Shown here piece by piece: positions 1-8,529 of a stretch of 64,000 nucleotides of DNA (its first letter is position 1; every line of letters starts with the position of its first letter). A program made the translations under genes and the position numbers. The stretch covers positions 62,001 through 126,000 of the forward strand of contig CAZVYX010000004.1 of assembly GCA_964631725.1 (NCBI GenBank). Direction: 5' to 3'. A model generated the notes under the pieces. The model was not told where the DNA came from. It ran no database searches and saw only the letters and a list, made by a program, of their open reading frames with translations. The stretch is from GCA-2731375 sp964631725. GTDB lineage: Bacteria > Pseudomonadota > Alphaproteobacteria > GCA-2731375.

Positions 1-63
1 CGCACGCACGGCATCGGGTACCTGGCGCAGATCATTTTGTGGAATCGTCGTCATCACCCGCAT
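1..63 (-). CDS. N-terminal fragment of an unknown protein, cut by window edge
   Basis: An open frame starts at an ATG whose A is at 63 and runs off the left edge, giving 21 residues beginning MRVMTTIPQNDLRQ. An AGAGGA ribosome-binding site lies about 8 bases upstream, which supports this start. A second in-frame ATG is three codons in. The fragment is too short to assign a family. It lies 70 bases downstream of the LysR gene on the same strand, so the two could be co-transcribed. Confidence 0.5.
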   Translation of the reverse strand, partial: MRVMTTIPQNDLRQVPDAVRA

Positions 64-133
64 GGGAACATCCTCTCGTTACACGGATTTTGCTCTAGTT
101 TGCCAGATGGGCGGGCGCGACGCAGGTGAATTA

Positions 134-1036
134 TCACGCTGACAGGTTAGTCAAAATGAATTCCCGCAGTACGGCGTGTTCGCGGTCCTTGTCGCGGGTT
201 GATAGCCAATGCAGCCCGATGGAGAAATTTCCGGCCGGAAAAGGCAGCTCCAGCAGGCGCAAGGGGTAGTGTTTCGCCGCCCGCTCCGCCAGTTGCCTGG
301 GCAGGGTGACCACATGATCCGTCTCGGATACCAGCAGACAGGCGGAGAGAAAATGCGGCACCGAACAGACGACGGAACGGCGCCGGTCCATGGTCCGCAG
401 ATGATCGTCAATGACGCCGCGGCGCCCGCCCGAATCCGGTGCCACCAGCACATGACCCTGATCGAGATACGCCTCCAGATCCATGGCCCTACCCTTCCCC
501 ACCGCCGGGTGTCCGGGCCGCAGGACGCAGACGAAATCCAGCTCGGCCAGCGGGCGCGAGACCAGGTTCTTGAGCGGCATGGCCAAATGCGCGATGACGA
601 AGTCGACCCGTTCCAATTCCAACGCATCCTGAAGAATATCGCTGCGGAACGGCCGTACCTCGATCGAGACTTTTGGCGCCGAAACGGCCAGCCCGCCGAC
701 CAGATCCGTCAGGAACAGCACTTCCTCCAAATCCGACATCACGAAGGTGAAATTACGCTTCAAACCGGACAACGCGATGCCCCGGTCAGGGCTGTCCCGC
801 GCCACGTCCTGAAGATCAGCCAAGGCGCGCTCGATCACCGGGGCCATGGCGGTGGCGAATCTGGTTGGCAGCATGCCGTTCTTGGAGCGGACGAACAATT
901 GATCGCCCAGTTGGCCGCGCAAACGGGTCAGGGCGTTCGATGCCGCCGGCTGGGTCAGGCCCAGGCTATCAGCCGCCAGGGAGACAGAGCGGTGCCGCAT
1001 GATCGCATCGAAAACGGCGAAAAGATTGAGATCCAT
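134..1036 (-). CDS. LysR-family transcriptional regulator (NodD/LinR-like)
   Basis: This 300-residue protein has the LysR architecture. An N-terminal winged helix-turn-helix (about residues 1-60, with the typical AADSLGLTQPAASNALTRLR recognition region) is followed by a periplasmic-binding-like effector domain (about 90-295). The opening MDLNLFAVFDAIMRHRSVSLAA is typical of the NodD/SyrM branch, whose members often control aromatic or small-acid catabolism. It is divergent from the small gene at 1145, separated by an AT-rich 108-base region that would be the expected binding site. The effector and target are not evident. The ATG at 1036 has no strong Shine-Dalgarno sequence, but the conserved N-terminus begins there. 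Confidence 0.9.
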   Translation of the reverse strand: MDLNLFAVFDAIMRHRSVSLAADSLGLTQPAASNALTRLRGQLGDQLFVRSKNGMLPTRFATAMAPVIERALADLQDVARDSPDRGIALSGLKRNFTFVMSDLEEVLFLTDLVGGLAVSAPKVSIEVRPFRSDILQDALELERVDFVIAHLAMPLKNLVSRPLAELDFVCVLRPGHPAVGKGRAMDLEAYLDQGHVLVAPDSGGRRGVIDDHLRTMDRRRSVVCSVPHFLSACLLVSETDHVVTLPRQLAERAAKHYPLRLLELPFPAGNFSIGLHWLSTRDKDREHAVLREFILTNLSA

Positions 1037-1144
1037 GTAAAATTCATAAAATCAATAAATCGATATATCAATAATAAATTTCCTAAATATTCGATGGCCG
1101 TCTACCTATTGCACGATGTTTCATCAGCAAGGGAGGACGGTTCC
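1037..1144. promoter_or_regulatory. AT-rich divergent intergenic region between LysR gene and small-gene pair
   Basis: This 108-base segment is far richer in A+T than its surroundings. It holds a run of ATCAAT-like repeats and a central ATCGAT around 1046-1075. LysR proteins usually bind AT-rich T-N11-A dyads between their own gene and a divergent target, so this is the obvious operator/promoter candidate. I could not fix a single operator or -35/-10 pair by eye. Confidence 0.4.
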
Positions 1145-1447
1145 ATGTATGGCATTCTTATCCAATACGACTACGACGGTGACGAAGCTGCATGGCTGAG
1201 CGCGGCCGAGGATTTCGTGGCGGCAATCGACAATGACCCGGTCTTGCGGGGCAAATTCTCCTACCGGGTCAATATCGCCGCCGATGGTGTTGGCCGGGCC
1301 CATGTGGGGCGCTGGGACAGCGATGAAACCCTGGCGCATCTGCAATCACAGGACTTCTTCAAGACCTTCGCGGCCAAGGTCGGCGAATTCGCCGGCGGGG
1401 CGCAGAATGCCACCCGGCTGCGTCTGGCGGCGGAGACGGGCGCATGA
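1145..1447 (+). CDS. Small ferredoxin-like alpha/beta-barrel type protein of unknown function
   Basis: A 100-residue soluble protein beginning MYGILIQYDYDGDEAAW and preceded by a strong GGGAGGA ribosome-binding site. The pattern (beta-strand, helix with FVAAIDNDPVLRG, strand, then a GRWDSDETLAHLQSQDFFKTFAAKVGEFAG helix) resembles dimeric alpha/beta-barrel proteins such as ABM monooxygenases or EthD-like folds, but I cannot name a family. It overlaps the next gene by four bases (ATGA), so the two are translationally coupled. An open frame continues upstream to 209, but it is antisense to the LysR gene and has no initiation signal. Confidence 0.75.
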   Translation: MYGILIQYDYDGDEAAWLSAAEDFVAAIDNDPVLRGKFSYRVNIAADGVGRAHVGRWDSDETLAHLQSQDFFKTFAAKVGEFAGGAQNATRLRLAAETGA

Positions 1448-1827
1448 ATACCCTGCTGCTGATTTCCGGCGCCCTGGCCGCCTTCATGGTGGTCGGGCAT
1501 GGCACGATCGGACGCAAGCAATTCTTCCTGCCCATGCTCGAGGCGACCTTTGACCCCACATCGAAGCGGATCATGGCCTTTGTCTGGCACATGTCCACCG
1601 CAACCCTGATCCTGGCGGCCGCGGCGCTGGCTTACGCGGCGTTTATGCCCGGCGATGGCCCGGTTCGCAATGCGCTGGCGATCTATGTGGCGGTGCAATT
1701 CCTCTGCTATGGCGTGGTGCATCTGCTGCTGGTCACCACATCCGGGTTGCCCGGCGCGGTCTACAAGCAGTTTCAATGGTCCCTGTTTCTTGCCGTCGGC
1801 ATCACCGCCCTGACGGGCGCGCAATAG
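1444..1827 (+). CDS. Small integral membrane protein, unknown function
   Basis: A 127-residue protein with about four predicted transmembrane helices: residues 4-20, 45-68, 78-98 and 108-124. The first segment contains a conserved-looking VVGHGTIGRKQFF stretch, followed by a WHMSTATLILAAAALAY helix. Histidines in helices 1-3 could bind a cofactor or metal, but no family is recognised with certainty. It is coupled by ATGA overlap to the preceding 100-residue protein, so the two probably act together, and both are candidate targets of the divergent LysR regulator. Confidence 0.75.
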   Translation: MNTLLLISGALAAFMVVGHGTIGRKQFFLPMLEATFDPTSKRIMAFVWHMSTATLILAAAALAYAAFMPGDGPVRNALAIYVAVQFLCYGVVHLLLVTTSGLPGAVYKQFQWSLFLAVGITALTGAQ

Positions 1828-1927
1828 GCAAAAGCTATGCTGTACCCGTGGCCTGGGCTAAGCTGCCGGCTGGCGAGGACAACCGCCGCATCGTCTGATT
1901 GGTGCGGTCGGAGACGAGGTATGGCCG

Positions 1928-2938
1928 GTGAGCGTGAGGCAATGGCACGGCGGGAAAGGTTCGGGACTGGGCGTCTCGTTCGAGGGCGGCGAAAGCGCGG
2001 CTGAATTGCCCCATCTGGCCCGCCAGGCCGATGCCGCCGGCGCCGACATCATTTGGCTGGCCAACCATCTGTTCCAACGCGACCCGATGGTGCAGGCGGC
2101 GATGGCGCTGTCGGCGACCAAGCGGATCAGCGCCGCGCTGATGGCGCTCAGCCCCTACACCATGCATCCCGTACAGATGGCGATGGCGGCGGCAACCCTG
2201 AACGAGCATTTTCCGGGCCGCGCGGTGCTGTGCCTGGGCGCCGGCGCGCCGGGTGATCTTGATGCCGCCGGCGTGGCCCGCCCCAAGCCCCTGGCAACAT
2301 TGGACGAAAGCATCGACATAGCGCAGGCATTGCTGGCCGGCGAAACGGTGCGGCATCAGGGCGAACGGTTCCAGGTTAGCGGCCGGGCGCTGGAAACCGG
2401 GCCGCAGGATGTACCCATCGTGCTGGCCGCCACGGGGCCGCACATGCTGCAACTGGCCGGACGCCGGGCCGATGGCGTGCTGCTCTCGGCGGCGACTTCC
2501 GTCGAGTTCGTCGACTGGTCCCTGGCCCAGGTCGCCGAGGCCGCCGAGGCCGCCGACGCCCGCCCGGTGCGGCGCATCGGTTTGGTTTTCGCCTCGGTCG
2601 ATGCCGACGAAGGCCGGGCCTATGGGCGTCTGAAACGGCTGTTGGCCTTCATCCTGCGCGGCGCCCACCATCAGGCAAACATACAGATGGGTGGCGCCGA
2701 ACTGGATCAAGCCGCGCTGTATGATGCCGTTGCCGCCAATGATTGGGACCGCGCCACGGCCCTGGTCAGTGATGAAGTGGTGGCCCGCCACAGTGTCAGC
2801 GGCACACCGGCGCAAGTGCGGGCGCGCCTGCAAGCTTACCGGCGGGCGGGCCTGGATGAAGTGGTGGTCGCCGGGCTGCGTGGCCGGGACATGCTGGCCG
2901 AAACCCTGGCGGCGGCCCTGGACAATGACGAAGAATAA
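1928..2938 (+). CDS. LLM-class (luciferase-like/F420- or flavin-dependent) oxidoreductase
   Basis: A 336-residue TIM-barrel protein of the luciferase-like superfamily. Visible marks are the GADIIWLANHLFQRDP strand-loop after strand 2, AAATLNEHFPGRAVLCLGAG (the usual LD.LS.GR..LG.G element, here diverged) and PIVLAATGPHMLQLAGRRADGVLLS near residues 160-185, where family members bind the isoalloxazine or deazaflavin ring. The start appears to be GTG, since no in-frame ATG precedes the conserved strand. It is followed after 19 bases by another LLM gene on the same strand, so the two may be co-expressed. Cofactor (F420 or FMN) and substrate are unknown. The Mer-like pattern and the nearby F420 operon make F420 plausible. 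Confidence 0.8.
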   Translation: MSVRQWHGGKGSGLGVSFEGGESAAELPHLARQADAAGADIIWLANHLFQRDPMVQAAMALSATKRISAALMALSPYTMHPVQMAMAAATLNEHFPGRAVLCLGAGAPGDLDAAGVARPKPLATLDESIDIAQALLAGETVRHQGERFQVSGRALETGPQDVPIVLAATGPHMLQLAGRRADGVLLSAATSVEFVDWSLAQVAEAAEAADARPVRRIGLVFASVDADEGRAYGRLKRLLAFILRGAHHQANIQMGGAELDQAALYDAVAANDWDRATALVSDEVVARHSVSGTPAQVRARLQAYRRAGLDEVVVAGLRGRDMLAETLAAALDNDEE

Positions 2939-2957
2939 TGACCGAGGAGATGGAGCG

Positions 2958-3968
2958 ATGATCGTTAGCGTTGGCTTTCCCACTGGCATGGAGGGCCTCA
3001 CATTTCCGATCCCGTTTTCGGAAACCGAGGCCCTGCTGCAGATTGCCCTGCATGCCGAGGCCACCGGCTATCATTCGATCTGGGGCAATGACCACATGAC
3101 GACGCAGCACTATGTGCAGGAGGAGTTTGGCCGGCCGCCGCGGTTCTGGGAGATCCTGCTGACCTACGCCTGGCTGGCCTCGCAAACCAAAACCCTGCGG
3201 TTCGGCACCGGCATTCTGGTCCTGCCCATGCGGCGCGACATCGTGGTCACGGCAAAGCAGCTGATCACCCTTGATCATCTCAGCGGCGGCCGCTTGGAAT
3301 TGGGCGTCGGTGTCGGCGCCTATCGGGAGGAATTCGAGGCGCTGCAGCCCGACGACGGCAGCCACCGCGGCAATATCGTCGAGGAAGGCGTACGCGCCCT
3401 GAAGCTGCTGTTCACCGAGGACAGGGCCAGCTTCGAAGGTGAGTTCTATCGCTTTCGCGACGTCCAACTGTTTCCCAAACCCTTGCAGGAAAAGCTGCCG
3501 ATCTATTTCGGCGGCAACAACGTCAATCAGCTACGGCGAACCGCCAGGCTGGGTGATGGCTGGCTGCCGGCTGGCCTGCCGTTGGAGCGCATTTCCGCCG
3601 ACATCGCCCATCTTCGCGAGTTGTGCGATGCCGAGGGCCGCGATTTCACCAAAATCGAGGTGGCGCCGCAATATGCCGCCCTGGTCGACCACGATCACGA
3701 CCGCGCGGTCGAACGCTTCGGCAACAGCCAGATGCACAAGCACCTGGTCTCGCTGACCCGCTCGACCTTGAAGGAACAGGCCGGCATCGACATGGTCGGC
3801 GCCAATCTGGTCGGCACCCCGGCGGAAGTCGTGGAAAAGTGCCTGGCCCTGAAGCGGGCCGGTGTCACCCATCTGCTGGGCCTCTATTTCGCCGTCAACA
3901 CGGTGCCGGAACTGCTGGAACAAATGTCCCTGTTCGCCGAGGAGGTGATCCCACACCTGTCGGATTGA
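2958..3968 (+). CDS. LLM-class F420/flavin-dependent oxidoreductase
   Basis: A 336-residue luciferase-like monooxygenase or reductase. The ATG at 2958 follows GAGGAGATGGAGCG, a good ribosome-binding site. Family hallmarks are EATGYHSIWGNDHM (strand 2, substrate/cofactor pocket), RFGTGILVLPMRRDIVVTAKQLITLDHLSGGRLELGVGVGAYREEFEA (the central signature) and PIYFGGNNVNQLRRTARLGDGWLP. The GVGVGAYREEF segment is the form typical of F420-dependent members rather than bacterial luciferases. It lies 19 bases after another LLM gene. Paralogues at 4533, 14479, 25387 and 26463 share the fold but differ in detail, suggesting different substrates. No specific reaction can be assigned. Confidence 0.88.
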   Translation: MIVSVGFPTGMEGLTFPIPFSETEALLQIALHAEATGYHSIWGNDHMTTQHYVQEEFGRPPRFWEILLTYAWLASQTKTLRFGTGILVLPMRRDIVVTAKQLITLDHLSGGRLELGVGVGAYREEFEALQPDDGSHRGNIVEEGVRALKLLFTEDRASFEGEFYRFRDVQLFPKPLQEKLPIYFGGNNVNQLRRTARLGDGWLPAGLPLERISADIAHLRELCDAEGRDFTKIEVAPQYAALVDHDHDRAVERFGNSQMHKHLVSLTRSTLKEQAGIDMVGANLVGTPAEVVEKCLALKRAGVTHLLGLYFAVNTVPELLEQMSLFAEEVIPHLSD

Positions 3969-4069
3969 GAGGTGCTTTCGACGCTTGACCGTTGCAACCA
4001 TTCGTAAACGCTCGCGGGCATATTATGGCGATCCCGTCGCGAAGACAGCAGATGTGTGAGGTTATTCCA

Positions 4070-4438
4070 ATGAACGGCAAATTTGTAACTGTTCTGCTTG
4101 CCTGCTTCCTATTGTTTGCTTCTTCAGCCTCGGCCGGATCCGCTGACAAAAGTGCGGAATACCAGGCGTCGCAACTGCGATATCTGCAAGCCGCCAAGGA
4201 ATATCAGGCGCGCGGCAAGGAACTATCCCGGCACGCCGCGGGCTTGGCGTCGCCGCAAAAGGGCTATGTGAAGCAGTTATCCGAAGTCTATGGCGAACTG
4301 GCTGGCATCAAGGTTGAACTGGCCGATGCCATTGGCAAGCGCGATTGGGGCCGGGAAGAACGCCTGGAAAAGCGTTACTACCGCCTGAAAGACCGTGAGA
4401 AAGCCCTTTGGGACACTTTGGAGGCGAGCAAGAAGTAA
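4070..4438 (+). CDS. Small secreted helical protein of unknown function
   Basis: A 122-residue protein. Residues 1-22 form a clear Sec signal peptide (MNGKFVTVLLACFLLFASSASA) with cleavage expected after SASA. The mature part is highly charged and predicted all-helical (YQASQLRYLQAAKEYQARGKEL and RLEKRYYRLKDREKALWDTLE), so a short coiled-coil or helical hairpin in the periplasm is likely. There is no lipobox cysteine at the cleavage site. The ATG at 4070 is chosen because it begins the signal peptide. An earlier in-frame ATG at 4025 would add a charged, non-signal extension. No family is recognised. It stands alone between two LLM genes. Confidence 0.65.
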   Translation: MNGKFVTVLLACFLLFASSASAGSADKSAEYQASQLRYLQAAKEYQARGKELSRHAAGLASPQKGYVKQLSEVYGELAGIKVELADAIGKRDWGREERLEKRYYRLKDREKALWDTLEASKK

Positions 4439-4532
4439 CGCGCCGGCCCACTTCGCCCGCAGCAAAAATAATTATCGGCCATTGGCGGCTTCCCCGTTAT
4501 GCTGGATCACTAGATGATTGAGGAGCGGGGTT

Positions 4533-5474
4533 ATGAGTATTCGGGCCGGTATCGGCTTGTCGACCTATCCATTTTCCAGCACCAATGGCTTTTGGCAATG
4601 GGTGCAGGTGTGCGAAGAGGGTGATGTCGATTCCATCTGGCAGACCGATACCCTGGTCTCCAAGGAACCCATGCTGGAATGCATGACGACCATGGCCGCC
4701 ATTGCCGGCGCCACGAAAAAACTGAAATTCGGCATGAACGTGGCGTCCGTCGCATTGCGCAATCCCCTGGTTCTGGCCAAGCAATGCGCCACCATCGATG
4801 TCCTGAGCAATGGCCGTATTCTGCCGGCATTCGGCATCGGTAGTACATTTTCGGCCGACTGGCGCACCACCGGCACACCGACCAAACGCCGGGGCAAACG
4901 CACCGATGAAGGTTTGGAGATTATCTCACGGCTGTGGCGCGGCGAAACCGTCACCCTGGACGGTGAATTCTTTCAATATGACGGTGTGCGCATTTCGCCC
5001 CTGCCGGTGCAGAAGGAGCTGCCATTGTGGATCGGCGGCTCGTCCCAGGCGGCAATCCGGCGTACCGTGAAATACGGCACCGGCTGGCAGGCCTCGTTCG
5101 AGGCCCCGGAGCAGGCCGGCGAGACCGTGGCGGCGATCAAACAGGGCATGATCGATGCGGGCCGGGAATTCGAGGATGACCATTTTGGCACCGGCATCAA
5201 TTTCCGTTTCGGCAAATGGGAAGACGATGTGGTGGTCCGCGCGGCGGAGCGCTTCGAACGCGTGGGCGGACGAGATTCACGGAACAGCTTCGCCGTCGGC
5301 GGTGCGGCGGAGATTTTGGAGAAGGTGCGCGCCTTCGCGCTGGCCGGTCTGCCGAAAATCATTCTCCGCCCCCTGGCATCCAACGATGGCGATACCATGC
5401 GGCAGACCGAATTGATGATCGATGAAGTCCAACCAGCCATTCGGGAGATGAGCGCGGAATTGAACCTGGATTGA
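4533..5474 (+). CDS. LLM-class F420/flavin-dependent oxidoreductase
   Basis: A 313-residue luciferase-like enzyme. The ATG at 4533 is preceded by GAGGAGCGGGG, which decides the start over an upstream TTG. Motifs are EEGDVDSIWQTDTLVSKEP (strand 2), LKFGMNVASVALRNPLVLAKQCATIDVLSNGRILPAFGIGS (family core) and LPLWIGGSSQAAIRRTVKYGTGWQ (phosphate-binding side of the barrel). It is monocistronic by appearance and is followed by the FAD-linked oxidase gene at 5535 after 60 bases. The substrate is unknown. F420 use is inferred only from the family subtype and the cofactor operon at 19.8-25.4 kb. Confidence 0.85.
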   Translation: MSIRAGIGLSTYPFSSTNGFWQWVQVCEEGDVDSIWQTDTLVSKEPMLECMTTMAAIAGATKKLKFGMNVASVALRNPLVLAKQCATIDVLSNGRILPAFGIGSTFSADWRTTGTPTKRRGKRTDEGLEIISRLWRGETVTLDGEFFQYDGVRISPLPVQKELPLWIGGSSQAAIRRTVKYGTGWQASFEAPEQAGETVAAIKQGMIDAGREFEDDHFGTGINFRFGKWEDDVVVRAAERFERVGGRDSRNSFAVGGAAEILEKVRAFALAGLPKIILRPLASNDGDTMRQTELMIDEVQPAIREMSAELNLD

Positions 5475-5534
5475 AAAAAATGATGCCGGGAAAACGGCGT
5501 TAGAATGAATTCACAAAATAGAGGAAACAAAATC

Positions 5535-7139
5535 ATGACGGATAGAAAACTCAAGATCGTTGGCTGGGGCTTCGAAGGCGACGAAATCTCGACTGAAGAG
5601 CACGAGATGATCACCAACCGCTTTACCGAGCGTTTCACGGGCGATTTCGAAATCCGCAAGGCCCCGACCGAGGATTCGATTGAGCTGCATGCGCCGCGCC
5701 TGGAAATCCCAGCCAGTCTTGCGGCTTTTTCCACCACGGAAAAGCGCGACCGACTGGTGCACACCTATGGCAAATCCGTACCGGACTACACCCGCATCTT
5801 CGACCGTGATTTCACGCCGGCGCCCGACATTGTCGCCTTCGCCCGGGATGAGGCTGATATCGAGGCGGTCTATGAATATGCCACCGGCGCCAACGTCGCG
5901 GTGATACCTTTTGGCGGCGGTTCCTCGGTTTGCGGCGGCGTCGAGCCTGTGGTTGGCGGCAGCTACAACGGCACCATCAGCCTGGATTTGACCAAGCTGG
6001 ACAAGATCCTTGAGATCGACAAGACCTCCCGCGCCGCCCGTATTCAGGGCGGCATCCGCGTGCCGGCGATGGAAGAGCAGCTAAAACAGCATGGCCTGAC
6101 CATGCGCCATTTCCCGCAAAGCATGGAGCTGGCCACCCTGGGCGGCATGATCGCCACCCGCTCGGGCGGCCACTTCGCGACGCTGTATACCCATATCGAT
6201 GATTTCGTCGAAAGTCTGCGCACGGTAACGCCGGTCGGCACGATGGAGAGTTTCCGCCTGCCGGGCTCGGGCGCCGGCCCCAGCCCCGACCGCATGATGA
6301 TCGGCTCCGAGGGCGCACTGGGGATTATTACCGAGGCCTGGATGCGGTTGCAGGACCGGCCCACCTACCGGGCCGGCGGCGCGGTTTTGTTTGATGATGT
6401 CTTCAAGGCGGCCGAGGCCGTGCGCATTATCTGTCAATCGGCGCTATTCCCCGCCAACGTCCGTCTGCTGGATGCCGACGAGGCCTACAACAATGGCTTT
6501 GGCGACGGCAAACAATCGGTCGTTATTCTTGGCTTCGAAAGTGCCGATCACCCCATGGAGCCTTGGCTCGACCGGGCCCTTGAAATCGTCCGCGACTTTG
6601 GCGGTAGCTATGACGACGGTAGCGCCAAGAGCGGCGAAGGGCACCGCGCCGGCGCGGCCGGTGCCTGGCGCCACGCCTTTATCCGCATGCCCTATTTCAA
6701 GACCGCGACCATCGAAATGGGGGTCATCACCGACACCTTTGAAACCTCCATCACCTGGGAACGGTTCCCGAAATTCTACGAAGAAGTCATGGCCGCGACG
6801 CGGCAGGCGGCCCTGGAGGTGACGGGGCAGCCGGGTTCGGTCTCCTGCCGTTTCACCCATTGCTATCCCGATGGGCCCGCGCCCTATATCTCGTTCCAGG
6901 CCAAGGGCCGGCATGGCGCCCTGGCGGAACAATGGCTGGCGATCAAGACAATAGCCCTGGACGCGGTGATTGCGCATGGCGGCACGGTCACCCATCACCA
7001 TGCCGTGGGCCGCGAGCATATGCCGTGGTACGAGCGGCAACGCCCGGACCTCTTCGCCGCCGCCCTGGCCGGCGCCAAGGATCGCCTGGATCCCAACGCT
7101 ATCCTGAATCCGGGCGTGCTGCTGCCGGCACGTAGCTGA
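5535..7139 (+). CDS. FAD-linked oxidase, alkyldihydroxyacetonephosphate synthase-like
   Basis: A 534-residue flavoprotein of the VAO/PCMH family. An FAD-binding PCMH domain spans about residues 95-280, with the pyrophosphate loop PFGGGSSVCGG at 125-135 and MIGSEGALGIIT near 255-265. A C-terminal oxidase cap follows. The MGVITDTFETSITWER segment and the histidine triad at 487-489 (THHHAVGREH) match alkyl-DHAP synthase, which makes ether lipids by exchanging a fatty acid for a fatty alcohol. Bacterial homologues are common but often uncharacterised, and no ether-lipid partner gene is nearby, so the family name is safer than the reaction. The ATG at 5535 is preferred to 5505 because AGAGGAAAC lies just upstream. 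Confidence 0.85.
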   Translation: MTDRKLKIVGWGFEGDEISTEEHEMITNRFTERFTGDFEIRKAPTEDSIELHAPRLEIPASLAAFSTTEKRDRLVHTYGKSVPDYTRIFDRDFTPAPDIVAFARDEADIEAVYEYATGANVAVIPFGGGSSVCGGVEPVVGGSYNGTISLDLTKLDKILEIDKTSRAARIQGGIRVPAMEEQLKQHGLTMRHFPQSMELATLGGMIATRSGGHFATLYTHIDDFVESLRTVTPVGTMESFRLPGSGAGPSPDRMMIGSEGALGIITEAWMRLQDRPTYRAGGAVLFDDVFKAAEAVRIICQSALFPANVRLLDADEAYNNGFGDGKQSVVILGFESADHPMEPWLDRALEIVRDFGGSYDDGSAKSGEGHRAGAAGAWRHAFIRMPYFKTATIEMGVITDTFETSITWERFPKFYEEVMAATRQAALEVTGQPGSVSCRFTHCYPDGPAPYISFQAKGRHGALAEQWLAIKTIALDAVIAHGGTVTHHHAVGREHMPWYERQRPDLFAAALAGAKDRLDPNAILNPGVLLPARS

Positions 7140-7172
7140 GTAGCGAAAACCGGCAATACGTCTGATATCGAG

Positions 7173-7204
7173 CAGGCTCTGGACGGACGGCCGTCCAGAG
7201 CCTG
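7173..7204 (+). terminator. Perfect 14-bp stem hairpin downstream of the AGPS-like gene
   Basis: CAGGCTCTGGACGG and CCGTCCAGAGCCTG are exact inverted repeats separated by the loop ACGG, 34 bases after the stop codon. A strong U-tract does not follow, so it may terminate weakly or protect the 3' end of the transcript. The next gene starts 73 bases later. Confidence 0.55.
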
Positions 7205-7276
7205 AAAGAAAGATTTCTGTTGCTTTCATCACCGCGCGGACACTATTGACGCAACCGGATTTTGAGAGGATTGGTT

Positions 7277-8377
7277 ATGTCGTTGAAAGTTGATGCTAAG
7301 CAATTGGAAGCCCTGATCGCCGAGATTTTTGACCGCGCGGGCTGTATGCGGGACGAGGCGGAGCGCATTGCCATGCGTCTTTTAGGGGCCAACCTGACGG
7401 GGCATGACAGTCACGGCGTCATCCGCACCTCGCGCTACATCGATTGGCTGACCCGCGGCATGTTCCACGCCGGACGCAAGGTTCATATCGGTTTGGACAC
7501 CGATGCCTTGTGCATTCTGGATGGCCAGTACGGTTTCGGTCAGACCATCGGCGAACAGGCGGTCCGCATCGGCCTGGACAAGGCGGCCAAGAACGGTGCC
7601 GCCGTTGTCGCCCTAAGCAATTCCGGTCATCTGGGACGCATTGGCGATTGGGCCGAAATGGCCGCCGCCGAAGGTTTCGTATCAATTCATTTCGTCAACG
7701 CCCGTGGCTCGGTCCTGGTAGCGCCCTTTGGCGGCGCTGAGGCGCGCTTTTCCACCGCACCCTTCTGTGTCGGCGTGCCGCGCGGGGATGAACCGCCCGT
7801 GGTGTTGGATTTCGCCACCTCGATCGTGGCCGAGGGCAAGGTGCTGGTCGCCTACAAGGGCGGCAAGCCGCTGCCCGAAGGCGCCCTGATTGACGAGAAC
7901 GGTACCCACACATCCGAACCGGAAGTCCTGTACGGCAGTGCCGGGCCCGATGCGCCGCCCACCGAGCGCAACGGCTATGGCGCCATCCGGGCCATGGGTG
8001 AGCACAAAGGCTCCGGCCTGGCCTTCATTTGCGAGCTGCTGGGCGGCTCCCTGACCGGCAACCGGGCCACCGGACTGCCGAATGAGCACTTCGCCAACGG
8101 CATGCTGTCGATCTACCTCTCGGTCGAGGTCTTTGATCGGGGCGGCGGTTTCGCCGACGATATCAAGCGCTATATCGACTATGTGAAAAGCGCCAAACTG
8201 GCCAATGAAGACGAACCAATCCTGGTGCCCGGCGATAAGGAGCGCGCGGTCAAGGCCGAACGCCTGGCCAACGGCCTGCCCCTGTCCGATGATGCCTGGG
8301 AGGATATTGTCAACACCGCGCGCCGGGTTGGCCTGGAGGAAGAGGAAATTTCGGAAATCGCCGCGCCATTGCCATAA
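7277..8377 (+). CDS. Ldh2/malate dehydrogenase-family NAD(P)-dependent oxidoreductase
   Basis: A 366-residue member of the Ldh2/YlbC/ComC family (malate, L-lactate, ureidoglycolate, sulfolactate or delta1-piperideine-2-carboxylate reductases). The catalytic GHDSHGVIRTSRYIDW segment near residues 42-57 and the cofactor elements DGQYGFGQ, NSGHLGRIGDWAE and LDFATSIVAEGKV are all present. Members oxidise 2-hydroxy acids or reduce 2-keto acids with NAD(P)(H). The ATG at 7277 follows GAGAGGATTGGTT. Neighbours do not identify the substrate. The next gene, metA, is separated by a palindrome-rich leader. Confidence 0.88.
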   Translation: MSLKVDAKQLEALIAEIFDRAGCMRDEAERIAMRLLGANLTGHDSHGVIRTSRYIDWLTRGMFHAGRKVHIGLDTDALCILDGQYGFGQTIGEQAVRIGLDKAAKNGAAVVALSNSGHLGRIGDWAEMAAAEGFVSIHFVNARGSVLVAPFGGAEARFSTAPFCVGVPRGDEPPVVLDFATSIVAEGKVLVAYKGGKPLPEGALIDENGTHTSEPEVLYGSAGPDAPPTERNGYGAIRAMGEHKGSGLAFICELLGGSLTGNRATGLPNEHFANGMLSIYLSVEVFDRGGGFADDIKRYIDYVKSAKLANEDEPILVPGDKERAVKAERLANGLPLSDDAWEDIVNTARRVGLEEEEISEIAAPLP

Positions 8378-8404
8378 TGACGCCTGATCTTATGTGTAGT
8401 CCTT

Positions 8405-8465
8405 AGAGCAATTTTCAATCAATTGGATTCGCCTTGGCGATCCAGGTGATTGGTTCAATTGCTCT
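8405..8465. repeat. 61-base imperfect palindrome, AGAGCAATT...AATTGCTCT
   Basis: The ends AGAGCAATT (8405-8413) and AATTGCTCT (8457-8465) are perfect inverted repeats. The interior also pairs: CAATCA with TGATTG, GGAT with ATCC, and TCGCC with GGCGA around a TT loop. The result is one long bulged hairpin. The AGAGCA/TGCTCT ends match a palindromic repeat class abundant in many alphaproteobacterial genomes. It may act as terminator for the Ldh2-like gene or be a mobile palindromic element. Confidence 0.7.
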
Positions 8466-8479
8466 TTTCTTAAAGGTCC

Positions 8480-8504
8480 GAGCATGTCTAGAAGAGACAT
8501 GCTC
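8480..8504. repeat. Perfect 10-bp inverted repeat in the metA leader
   Basis: GAGCATGTCT (8480-8489) and AGACATGCTC (8495-8504) are exact inverted repeats around the five-base loop AGAAG, ending 25 bases before the metA start codon. It could be a second palindromic element of the same class, a leader hairpin, or an operator. I do not see the conserved pseudoknot sequence of a SAM-II riboswitch here. Confidence 0.6.
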
Positions 8505-8529
8505 TTGGGGCGGCCGCCAGGGGAAAAGT

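Noticed and set aside
209..1144. Long plus-strand frame continuous with the 100-residue gene
   Set aside because: It is antisense to the LysR gene, rich in Q, R and H as expected for a shadow frame, and has no ribosome-binding site. Translation most likely starts at 1145.
8378..8529. SAM-II or other SAM riboswitch upstream of metA
   Set aside because: The leader is filled by two palindromes and I could not find the conserved SAM-II pseudoknot segments. A covariance-model search would decide it.
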